Shown here: positions 17,982-24,665 of the stretch, piece by piece
Layout of the letters: the number at the start of each line of letters is the position of its first letter
How positions within the stretch are numbered: position 1 is the first letter of the stretch
Assembly: GCF_020510625.1 (NCBI RefSeq)
Contig: NZ_CP075191.1
Location: 3,635,501 to 3,699,500, forward strand
Direction: 5' to 3'
Length of the DNA stretch: 64,000 nucleotides
Source: Ferribacterium limneticum
GTDB taxonomy: Bacteria > Pseudomonadota > Gammaproteobacteria > Burkholderiales > Rhodocyclaceae
Translations under genes and position numbers: made by a program
The notes under the pieces: model-generated
The model's database searches: none
Seen by the model: the letters and a program-made list of their open reading frames with translations, nothing else
Told to the model about the DNA's origin: nothing

Positions 17982-18326
17982 ATGACCAAAAACACCGTAA
18001 AAATCATGCTGTCTGCAATCGCTCTGGGCTTGATGACCTCGGGTGCCATCGCCGCGGATGAACCCATTTACGGCAGTCAGATGATGACCAAGCAAGAACG
18101 GATGGAACATCGCACGAAAATGAACGCAGCAAAAACGGCTCAAGAGCGTGAGCAGGTCCGCCTGGAGCACCATGAGCAAATGAAGCTGCGTGCCAAGGAA
18201 CGAGGAGTTACCTTGCCGGATGACCCGCCGCAGCAAGGCGGAGGTATGGGTAGAAGCATGGGCCCCGGCGGTGGCATGGGCGGCATGGGTCCCGGCGGAG
18301 GAATGGGCGGTGGCCGAGGCCGCTAA
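17982..18326 (+). CDS. Exported small protein with Gly/Met-rich tail
   Basis: 114 aa from the ATG at 17982, which has GGGAGAG 7 nt upstream. A signal peptide (MTKNTVKIMLSAIALGLM, cleavage near AIA) is followed by a charged helical region (LMTKQERMEHRTKMN-like; AAKTAQEREQVRLEHHEQMKL) and GVTLPDDPP, then a tail of GGGMGG-type repeats (about residues 87-114). I recognise the helical part as a conserved proteobacterial periplasmic family of unknown role. The Met/His content suggests metal (copper) binding, but that is speculation. Confidence 0.75.
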   Translation: MTKNTVKIMLSAIALGLMTSGAIAADEPIYGSQMMTKQERMEHRTKMNAAKTAQEREQVRLEHHEQMKLRAKERGVTLPDDPPQQGGGMGRSMGPGGGMGGMGPGGGMGGGRGR

Positions 18327-18344
18327 GCCTTGGTCACACAAAAG

Positions 18345-18377
18345 GGGCGTCAGATAACGAACAAGTTACTGACGCCC
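18345..18377. terminator. Strong hairpin after the Gly/Met-rich gene
   Basis: GGGCGTCAG-a-TAAC pairs with GTTAC-TGACGCCC (13 bp with one bulged A, 6-nt loop), 18 bp after the stop codon. There is no T-run after it, so it may be a Rho-dependent or 3'-end-stabilising hairpin rather than a classic intrinsic terminator. The rest of 18327-18600 shows nothing coding. Confidence 0.5.
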
Positions 18378-18600
18378 TTGGTGCAACGAAACGAGGCATT
18401 TCACCACCCGGCAAGCCGATGCAGGGATAGTTGCCATGGCGCGAAGCACATGGTGCAAGGAGGCGAGCAAGCCAAATCCAGCCTCCGGCAAAGTCGAAGC
18501 AAGTTCAAAACGGTGTCATTAAACGGAAATAATTAAACAATATAAATCGTTTACATTATTCGAAACGACTCAACTACAACTGCCACCGCGAACTTCAGAC

Positions 18601-19032
18601 ATGGACAAGGGATATAGCCAACCAGGCGCCTGGGCTGTCATTTACTGCGCCGCTACCGGTAAATTTCTGATGGGGAAACGCTCGTCCAAGGTCAATAAAA
18701 GCGGAGCCTGGAATCTGTTTGGCGGGCGTATCGATAACGGTGAGCGCCCCCGGGAAGCCCTTGCGCGTGAGCTGGGCGAAGAGGCTGGGTTAAGCATCAA
18801 GCCGCGACACTTGGCAAAACTGCATACGGTCTCCCGACGGCTTCGCTCGGGGCAGGATGAGCGGGATATGCATTACTTCGTGATCAAAGCTGACCGGGGG
18901 TTCTCACCGCGCCTCAATCGCGAACACAGCGACTTCCGCTGGTTCGCGGCCAAGCAACTGCCATCCCGATTCAATGGGCCAACCTCGATTGCCATCAAGA
19001 AGGGGCTGCTTGAGAAAGCAGCCGGGCATTAG
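18601..19032 (+). CDS. Nudix hydrolase
   Basis: 143 aa single-domain protein. The Nudix box is complete: GGRIDNGERPREALARELGEEAGL (GX5EX7REUXEEXGU). Preceding residues SGAWNLFGGR fit the usual loop. Family members hydrolyse nucleoside diphosphates linked to another moiety; the substrate cannot be told here. The leader 18540-18600 is AT-rich. It stands alone on the plus strand, convergent with the CNB-domain gene. Confidence 0.92.
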   Translation: MDKGYSQPGAWAVIYCAATGKFLMGKRSSKVNKSGAWNLFGGRIDNGERPREALARELGEEAGLSIKPRHLAKLHTVSRRLRSGQDERDMHYFVIKADRGFSPRLNREHSDFRWFAAKQLPSRFNGPTSIAIKKGLLEKAAGH

Positions 19033-19073
19033 CTGGGGATTTCTTTCAACCCCCTGCAGCAGGACGGCGCTTT

Positions 19074-19442
19074 TTACTCGGCACCCACCAGCAACTTGTT
19101 CGTTGCACGAAGTCGCTCCGCCATCATGCGCATGACCTGAATGGCGAAATACGGCGTTTGTTGCACCAGGAACTGAAAGCGCTTTTCATCGACCGCGACG
19201 AATTCGCAATCTGTCGTGGCAATCACGCTGGCCGAATGCGGCCCTGGCGACACCAGGCCCATCTCGCCAACGATACTGCCGTGCGCCAGAGTTTCGACGA
19301 CGCGGTTCTGAACAAGCACTTCAGCAGTGCCGGTTTCGAGGACGAACATCTGATGGCCATCATCGCCTTCGCGGAAGAGGGCTTGGCCTGCCGGGATCGT
19401 GATTTTTGCGGTGTTGTGAGAAAAGATCTCGATGGGAATCAT
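19074..19442 (-). CDS. Cyclic nucleotide-binding domain protein
   Basis: 122 aa, essentially one CNB (Crp/Fnr-type) beta-barrel: PAGQALFREGDDGHQMFVLETG, then GSIVGEMGLVSPGPHSASVIA (phosphate-binding cassette GEMGL...) and a C-terminal helix. There is no DNA-binding helix-turn-helix, so it is not a transcription factor by itself. It may sense cAMP or c-di-GMP, or act as a regulatory subunit. The cassette lacks the usual Arg (PHSAS where PRSAT is typical), so cAMP binding is doubtful. It lies 51 bp downstream of the ParA-like gene on the same strand. Confidence 0.87.
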   Translation of the reverse strand: MIPIEIFSHNTAKITIPAGQALFREGDDGHQMFVLETGTAEVLVQNRVVETLAHGSIVGEMGLVSPGPHSASVIATTDCEFVAVDEKRFQFLVQQTPYFAIQVMRMMAERLRATNKLLVGAE

Positions 19443-19493
19443 TTCAATTGTCTCCTTGTTATTTCTGCGAAGTAATCCTGGCGAACATCACGC

Positions 19494-20120
19494 TCAGTGA
19501 CGGCTAACCAGCCAATTCAACAACGGACGCCACTGGATGTCCACGGCGGCCGAATTCGAGTCATTGTCGAAAAGCGTGACCCCGGTGTCGGCCGCCTGCA
19601 AGTAGCGTTGCGACTGGGCGATGCACGTAACCACCGGCAGGTCAAATTCCTTAAGGAATTCAAGCAACTGGGTGTAGGCATGGGTGCGGACATCGACACG
19701 CATCCCGACGACGGCAATATCCACCCGCTCCTTGCGCACGGCTTTGGTTGCGGCAAGCTCTTCAAAGAACTCACGGGTGGCCAGCATATCGAAACGCGAC
19801 GAAGAGACCGGCACGACCACCTTGTCCACGGCGTTCAACGCCTCTTTCAGGCGCTTGCCATGCAAACCGGCAGGCGTATCCAGAATAGCGAAGTTGCAGT
19901 GTTTGGGCGGCAGCTGGAAATCGTCACCGGAAATTTCCCAGTGCCGAATCGGGGACAGCTTATCGGGGCGAGCCTCCAGCCAATGCCGGCTTGATTGCTG
20001 CCGGTCGAGGTCGCCCAAATAAACAATCTCATCGTGCCGGGCAAACCAGCTTGCTATATGAACCGACAGGGTTGATTTGCCACATCCACCTTTGGGATTG
20101 GCCACCATGATTTTGCGCAT
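19494..20120 (-). CDS. ParA/MinD-family ATPase
   Basis: 208 aa. The deviant Walker A is NPKGGCGKSTLSVHIA at the N-terminus, with a signature Lys (PKGG) for ATP-dependent dimerisation. Walker A' (YLGDLDRQQSSRHW) and Walker B (FAILDTPAG) follow. The short length and single domain are like orphan ParA proteins that position cellular cargo (McdA, PpfA types) rather than plasmid ParA with its own helix-turn-helix. No parB or parS is nearby. Its divergent neighbour is a basic, Ala/Lys/Pro-rich protein, a plausible adaptor. It may be cotranscribed with the CNB-domain gene. Confidence 0.9.
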   Translation of the reverse strand: MRKIMVANPKGGCGKSTLSVHIASWFARHDEIVYLGDLDRQQSSRHWLEARPDKLSPIRHWEISGDDFQLPPKHCNFAILDTPAGLHGKRLKEALNAVDKVVVPVSSSRFDMLATREFFEELAATKAVRKERVDIAVVGMRVDVRTHAYTQLLEFLKEFDLPVVTCIAQSQRYLQAADTGVTLFDNDSNSAAVDIQWRPLLNWLVSRH

Positions 20121-20145
20121 CTAAATTGCTTTGCTTCCGATTAGT

Positions 20146-20171
20146 GTATAAAGTGTTTATATAGTTTATAC
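20146..20171. promoter_or_regulatory. AT-rich inverted repeat between the ParA-like gene and its divergent neighbour
   Basis: In the 77-bp divergent intergenic region, GTATAAA (20146-20152) and TTTATAC (20165-20171) form a perfect inverted repeat, with GTTTATA also repeated directly (20155 and 20164). This is a likely shared operator/promoter for both genes. It could be bound by one of the two products, but no binding protein can be proven from sequence. Confidence 0.5.
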
Positions 20172-20197
20172 CTTTGATGCCAGTTTAGGAGAGCAAA

Positions 20198-20770
20198 ATG
20201 AGCAAGGAAGCCGCAGTTCAGCCAGCGAAAGACGAAGTCAAAGCCACCGAAGTCGCCACCCCGGTTGTTGAAAAGAGTGAGCCGGTTACCGCCAAACCCG
20301 CGGCACCGGAGCCCAAGAAGCCAGTAGCGACGGCTGCTGCGGTAGAAAAAGTGGCGGCCAAGCCCAAGGCGGTCAAAAAGGTGGTGGCAGAAAAGGCGAC
20401 CAAGAAAGTAGCCGCTGAAAAGCCAGCTCCGGCCCCCAAGGCGCCGGCCAAACCGGTCAAGGCAGCCCCCGTCACCGCCAAGGAAAAAGCAGTCGAAGCC
20501 CCCAAGGTGGAAAAAGCGGAGAAAGCCCCCAAGGCAAAGAAGCAAGCGCCGAAGAAGCCGAAACTGGTCCGCGACAGCTTCACCATTCCGGAGAGCGATT
20601 ACGCGCTGTTTGCAAGCCTCAAGCAGCGTGCGCTGACTGCCGGCGTTGAGGTGAAGAAGAGCGAAATTTTGCGCGCCGCCGTGGTGACGCTGGCCAAGCT
20701 TGATGATGCTGAACTCGCCAAGGCGTTTGGCCTGGTTGAACGCATCAAGACGGGTCGCCCGAAGAAATAA
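20198..20770 (+). CDS. Ala/Lys/Pro-rich protein with conserved C-terminal domain, partner candidate of ParA-like ATPase
   Basis: 190 aa. Residues 1-125 are low-complexity and histone H1-like (AAKPKAVKKVVAEKATKK and similar), strongly basic and probably disordered and DNA-binding. Residues 126-190 (LVRDSFTIPESDYALFASLK ... VKKSEILRAAVVTLAKLDDAEL ... IKTGRPKK) form a compact helical domain, conserved-looking and perhaps ribbon-helix-helix-like, ending in an AT-hook-like GRPKK. A strong AGGAGAG site precedes the ATG. Divergent from the ParA gene with a shared AT-rich region. Adaptor, nucleoid-linker or regulator are all possible; none is shown. Confidence 0.75.
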   Translation: MSKEAAVQPAKDEVKATEVATPVVEKSEPVTAKPAAPEPKKPVATAAAVEKVAAKPKAVKKVVAEKATKKVAAEKPAPAPKAPAKPVKAAPVTAKEKAVEAPKVEKAEKAPKAKKQAPKKPKLVRDSFTIPESDYALFASLKQRALTAGVEVKKSEILRAAVVTLAKLDDAELAKAFGLVERIKTGRPKK

Positions 20771-20833
20771 GCTGAACGCTTCAACGGGGCGGCTTCGCGG
20801 TTAGAAGCCGCGCCATTCACGACCGATACTGCC

Positions 20834-22075
20834 TCAGCCGGCGACCACGCTGTTTCGCCCCGAGGCCTTTGCCTGATAGAGCGCCGTATCGGCCCGCCTG
20901 AGCAGACTTTCGGTCGCTTCTTCATGCTGATGCTGAGCGACACCGATACTTACCGTAATGCGGGGTAGCGCCGGAATCTGTATCTCGGTGACGGATACCC
21001 TCAAGCATTCTGCAAGATGAGCCGCATTCCCGATGTCCGTTTGCGTCAGGAGAATGGTGAACTCCTCCCCGCCCCAGCGGCACACTGAGTCAGTTTCCCG
21101 AACCCGGCTCTCGAGTTTTTTGGCCAGTAAGACGAGCACCTCATCCCCCTTGTCATGACCAAATTGGTCATTGATGCGCTTGAAATGGTCGACATCCAGA
21201 ATCAAGAGGCAGTAGTCCATATCGTTACGCCGCTTCTGCTGACGTGCCTTTTCCAGCAAATTCAGAAAATGGCGGCGATTCCACAGGCTGGTCAAAGGGT
21301 CGCGCAACGCTGCAAATTCGAGTTCGTTCTTCAGGCGTTTTTGCTCGGTAACATCATGAACAACGCACAGCATGAGCCGCTTTCCGTCGATTTCCAGCGG
21401 ACTGGCATAGGTCTGCACATCTCTCAGGCTGCCGTCGGCAAGGCAATGAACAAAATTGAGCGGTCGGTGCCCCCCGGGCAATTTGGCCACCTCGCTCATG
21501 ATGGACAGCACCTGCCGGCCGAGCGCATTTATTTCCCAGGTGTGTTTGCGGCAGAAACCTTCCCGGGTGTAGCCATAAAACCGGCATGCTGCCAGGTTGG
21601 CATCAATGATGAGGCCATCGGCCGCCGGGTCGATCAGGAGCATGGGCGCCCCATTTGAATGAAATAGCTGGTCGTAGAGACCATGCCCCATGAGGTCGCA
21701 AGACGGCAAAACAGCGGCAGCTGGCAGGCTGGACAGTATTCCTTCAACGAGGATCTGCTCTCCGTCTGAATTCTGGTTGAGCAACGACAACTGGCAACTC
21801 AGGGGAACAGGCTTTCCATTTTGAAGAATGGTCCAGATTTCGATGATGGACTCGCGGGCCCGTAGTGCCGGCAGATAGGCGGCAAGCTGTTCTTCCGCAT
21901 GGGCTGAATGACTGCCATGGCGCAGTGCATGCAGGTCCGAGGTAGAGGACAGCCGCTCCGCAGCCGCGTTTGCAAAAAGAACTTCGCTGCTTTGACTCGA
22001 AACAATCCATACCGGCACGACCAGCATATTCAGCGCCCGATGCTCGGGCAGAGGCAAGGCACGCGACTCGATCAT
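20834..22075 (-). CDS. PAS-PAS-GGDEF diguanylate cyclase
   Basis: 413 aa. Two PAS-like segments (about residues 10-110 and 130-245; the second has LIIDANLAACRFYGYTREGF and ends VVHDVTEQKRL) sense an unknown cytoplasmic cue. The GGDEF domain (about 255-410) starts RDPLTSLWNRRHFLN and has the active-site GGEEF. RETD lies five residues before it, an RxxD inhibitory site, so it should make c-di-GMP under product feedback. There are no membrane spans. It starts immediately at the end of the CYTH-CHAD gene (no gap), so the two are cotranscribed. Confidence 0.92.
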   Translation of the reverse strand: MIESRALPLPEHRALNMLVVPVWIVSSQSSEVLFANAAAERLSSTSDLHALRHGSHSAHAEEQLAAYLPALRARESIIEIWTILQNGKPVPLSCQLSLLNQNSDGEQILVEGILSSLPAAAVLPSCDLMGHGLYDQLFHSNGAPMLLIDPAADGLIIDANLAACRFYGYTREGFCRKHTWEINALGRQVLSIMSEVAKLPGGHRPLNFVHCLADGSLRDVQTYASPLEIDGKRLMLCVVHDVTEQKRLKNELEFAALRDPLTSLWNRRHFLNLLEKARQQKRRNDMDYCLLILDVDHFKRINDQFGHDKGDEVLVLLAKKLESRVRETDSVCRWGGEEFTILLTQTDIGNAAHLAECLRVSVTEIQIPALPRITVSIGVAQHQHEEATESLLRRADTALYQAKASGRNSVVAG

Positions 22076-23638
22076 CTATTCGACTTGCAGCTTGATGTCG
22101 TGTTGCATGCGGCGCCGGATCTCCGTCAGCCCCCGCCGTTCGCATTCCGTACACCAAGGCTGACAGCGGCTCATCACCGACTCGGCAAGATGCAAGGCAT
22201 CGGCCAGCACGGCTTGTGCCTGCGGGGTATGCCACACCGCAACGGCTTCACGAGCTTCCTGCGGAATTGCCTCTTGCGCCACCCAGTCATGCAAGCGGGA
22301 AAGGGCGACCTGGAAGTCGTTGATGAAGCCAAACGCATCCTGCAGACCGGCAATCGCTTTCGCGTACTCAAGCATCTCGGCGTTGTCGAACAGGGGAGCG
22401 AAAAACTCGCACGAATAGCGCAGATGCTTCAAGGCGATGCGGAAGCGATGGGCTCGCTCCGGCGTTGGCGCCTTGAGCGTCTTGACCAGCAGTTTCACCG
22501 CATTCCGGTGCAAAACCGAGAGTTGCTTTTCGGCGAACCGTGGCAGGTTTTTCGGGAAATCGTCGGTCTCCAAATCCTGCAAATCGCGGGCAAACAAAAG
22601 AACGGGGCCGCCGTAGCGCAGCTGTTGTACCTGTACGAGCGCTTCCTGCTTGGCCTTATCCAGCGCGCTCACCGCAGCACTGACATTGGCGCGGATTTGC
22701 GACTCATCGCTCTGCAACATCGGCACCAGTATCCCAGAGCGCATCACATCCAGGTCACGGACATCCCCGGTAATCCGCGACAGTTCCTTGACGCGTTTCG
22801 TCCATTGCGACTGGTAGCGCCTCGGCAACGCTGGCTTGAAGACCTTGATGAGGCTATTGAGACGACGCAGGGAAACCCGAAACTGATGCACAAACTCCTG
22901 GTCTTGCGATGTCAGGGCGCCCAGAAGATTGGCTTGCCACATCTGCATGCCCTGGCTGGCCAGAAGCCGGAACGCTTCCGCCGAACTCTGCTTGACGTCC
23001 AGAGGGCTGGGGAGTGCTTTCTGGGGACCGGGAATCTGGTTCAAGAATAACTGGTAGCCGCGCTCGGCCTTGCTGACATCGTGAGGCACCAGCGGCAGGT
23101 GTGTGGCCAGGGCCGTGGCAAAATCGAGCAGGTCTTCCGGGTTGCCCTGCTCCAGCTCAAGCTCCACCTCTGAAATGGGCAAGACCCGGTCGCCTGACGA
23201 TACGTAGCCAGTATCCACCATGACCCATAGGGCAATTTTCCTGGAAATCTCGATGCGCCAGGTTCGCCGCTCAAACGATGTGGTGAACACCGGAACCAGG
23301 CTCGACTGCCGTTCTTCCAGAAAAGCCCGCACCTTGCGGGCATCAACGGCGCTGAAATCGAACGCCCCCGAATAAGGCGTTTCCCACTCGGGACGGGCCG
23401 ACAGACCGGCCACAGACTTGGCTGCACATTTGACCGTTTGCAGGCGTTCAGTCGGTGTGGCGCGAACCCGAAGCGCCATTCGCTCCTGGTGCAGCGCCAG
23501 ATCCGGGGTGTCGTAATAGGTGTTTTCCAGGCGCTTGGCGGGGCCGGATTCGACACCTGCCGCGATGAGGGGATGAATCCCAACGCGAGCGATATCGTCG
23601 GGAGAGCAGTAGAGTTTCAGTTCAACTTCGGTGGCCAT
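22076..23638 (-). CDS. CYTH and CHAD domain protein (YgiF-like triphosphatase)
   Basis: 520 aa. The N-terminal CYTH domain (about residues 1-205) starts EVELKLYC, the EXEXK hallmark of triphosphate tunnel enzymes, and has the acidic VELELEQGN. The C-terminal CHAD domain (about 225-510) is helical and His/Arg/Lys-rich (FVHQFRVSLRRLNSLIKVF; RAHRFRIALKHLRYSCEFF), known to bind polyphosphate. YgiF-type proteins hydrolyse inorganic triphosphate. The direct coupling to a diguanylate cyclase gene downstream suggests a link between polyphosphate state and c-di-GMP, which is inference only. Confidence 0.92.
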   Translation of the reverse strand: MATEVELKLYCSPDDIARVGIHPLIAAGVESGPAKRLENTYYDTPDLALHQERMALRVRATPTERLQTVKCAAKSVAGLSARPEWETPYSGAFDFSAVDARKVRAFLEERQSSLVPVFTTSFERRTWRIEISRKIALWVMVDTGYVSSGDRVLPISEVELELEQGNPEDLLDFATALATHLPLVPHDVSKAERGYQLFLNQIPGPQKALPSPLDVKQSSAEAFRLLASQGMQMWQANLLGALTSQDQEFVHQFRVSLRRLNSLIKVFKPALPRRYQSQWTKRVKELSRITGDVRDLDVMRSGILVPMLQSDESQIRANVSAAVSALDKAKQEALVQVQQLRYGGPVLLFARDLQDLETDDFPKNLPRFAEKQLSVLHRNAVKLLVKTLKAPTPERAHRFRIALKHLRYSCEFFAPLFDNAEMLEYAKAIAGLQDAFGFINDFQVALSRLHDWVAQEAIPQEAREAVAVWHTPQAQAVLADALHLAESVMSRCQPWCTECERRGLTEIRRRMQHDIKLQVE

Positions 23639-23972
23639 GGCGCTGCGAGTGGAGTCAGGATGCTGTGAAGTCTATCGAAAGCCATATTTCGGCTCTACCT
23701 TGCCGGCCCAAATTTGTGAATGGCCTGCGTCCGGCGGAGCGTTCTGATGGAACCTTCCCACTACTTGTCAGAGCGGCCTTGCCGTGGGCATGAGGCCGAA
23801 GTTTGGCCTCGGAAGACATTTCACTGGCTAGTCTCCTGGGTCAGCAAACAACCAGTGATCAGCCCTTCGGGGGGTGATCTGCACTGGGCAACGAGCCCCC
23901 ACACGACGCCCCACCCAAATGCAGTCAGCTTGGATTCAAGCGGCACGAAAACTGGTCACTGCATACACGCCA
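23639..23972. other. Non-coding gap between CYTH-CHAD gene and kdpE
   Basis: 334 bp without a gene I can support. Open frames present have no ribosome site and no protein-like composition. It should hold the promoter of the CYTH-CHAD gene at its left end and the kdpE transcript end at its right. I see no clean terminator; the only palindromic piece is TGAGGCCGAA...TTTGGCCTCG near 23790-23811. Confidence 0.6.
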
Positions 23973-24665
23973 CTAAGTCACAAAGCGATATCCAACACCC
24001 GACTCCGTAAGAATGAATTTCGGTCGAGTCGAGTCGTCCTCGATTTTTTTCCGGACATGCCCCATATAGACACGAACATAGTGGCTGTCCTCGATATGGT
24101 TTGGCCCCCAGACCGCCTTCAATAGCTGGCGGTGGGTCAGGACGGAATCGGGATTGGCGATCAGGTAGGCGAGCAGCCGGAACTCGATCGGCGTCAGGTG
24201 AATCTGCTGCCCATCTTTTTCGACGATGCGCTTGCCCAGATCGACGCGAACATTGCCGAATTCGAACACCGACAGGCCCGTCGTTCCGGCCCGGAAACGC
24301 CGTCTCAGGTGAGCACGGACCCGGGCCAGCAGTTCGGCGGCGCCAAATGGCTTGATCAGGTAATCGTCGGCCCCGGCATCGAGCGCCGCCACCTTGTCGG
24401 CTTCGGCCGTGCGTGCCGAGAGGACGATGATGGGAATTTCCGACCAGGTCCGCAAATCGCGGATCAGGTCGATGCCGTCGCCATCCGGCAAGCCAAGATC
24501 AAGCACGACGAGATCGGGCTGCCGGGTGCCGACTTCGATCAGCCCCCGTGCCACTGAGTCAGCCTCGAAGACCTCCAGTTGCTCGGCCTCCAGCGCCAGT
24601 TTGATGAAGCGGCGAATCTTCGCTTCATCCTCGACGACAATTACGGTGGGCGTGGCGGTAGACAT
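23973..24665 (-). CDS. kdpE: Potassium-response regulator KdpE
   Basis: 230 aa OmpR/PhoB-type response regulator. The receiver domain (about residues 8-120) has an acidic pair VVEDEAK, phospho-Asp in DLVVLDLGLPDGDG and Lys in YLIKPFGAAELLARVRAH. The winged helix (about 133-230) has HLTPIEFRLLAYLIANPDSV and a recognition helix near HYVRVYMGHVRKKIE. It follows kdpD with no gap. It should activate both promoters carrying the T-rich tandem box in this locus. Confidence 0.96.
   Translation of the reverse strand: MSTATPTVIVVEDEAKIRRFIKLALEAEQLEVFEADSVARGLIEVGTRQPDLVVLDLGLPDGDGIDLIRDLRTWSEIPIIVLSARTAEADKVAALDAGADDYLIKPFGAAELLARVRAHLRRRFRAGTTGLSVFEFGNVRVDLGKRIVEKDGQQIHLTPIEFRLLAYLIANPDSVLTHRQLLKAVWGPNHIEDSHYVRVYMGHVRKKIEDDSTRPKFILTESGVGYRFVT

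Noticed and set aside
23720..24010. 96-codon plus-strand frame in the gap before kdpE
   Set aside because: No ribosome site, odd composition (many Pro, His, Ser, Thr), and it runs into kdpE antisense.
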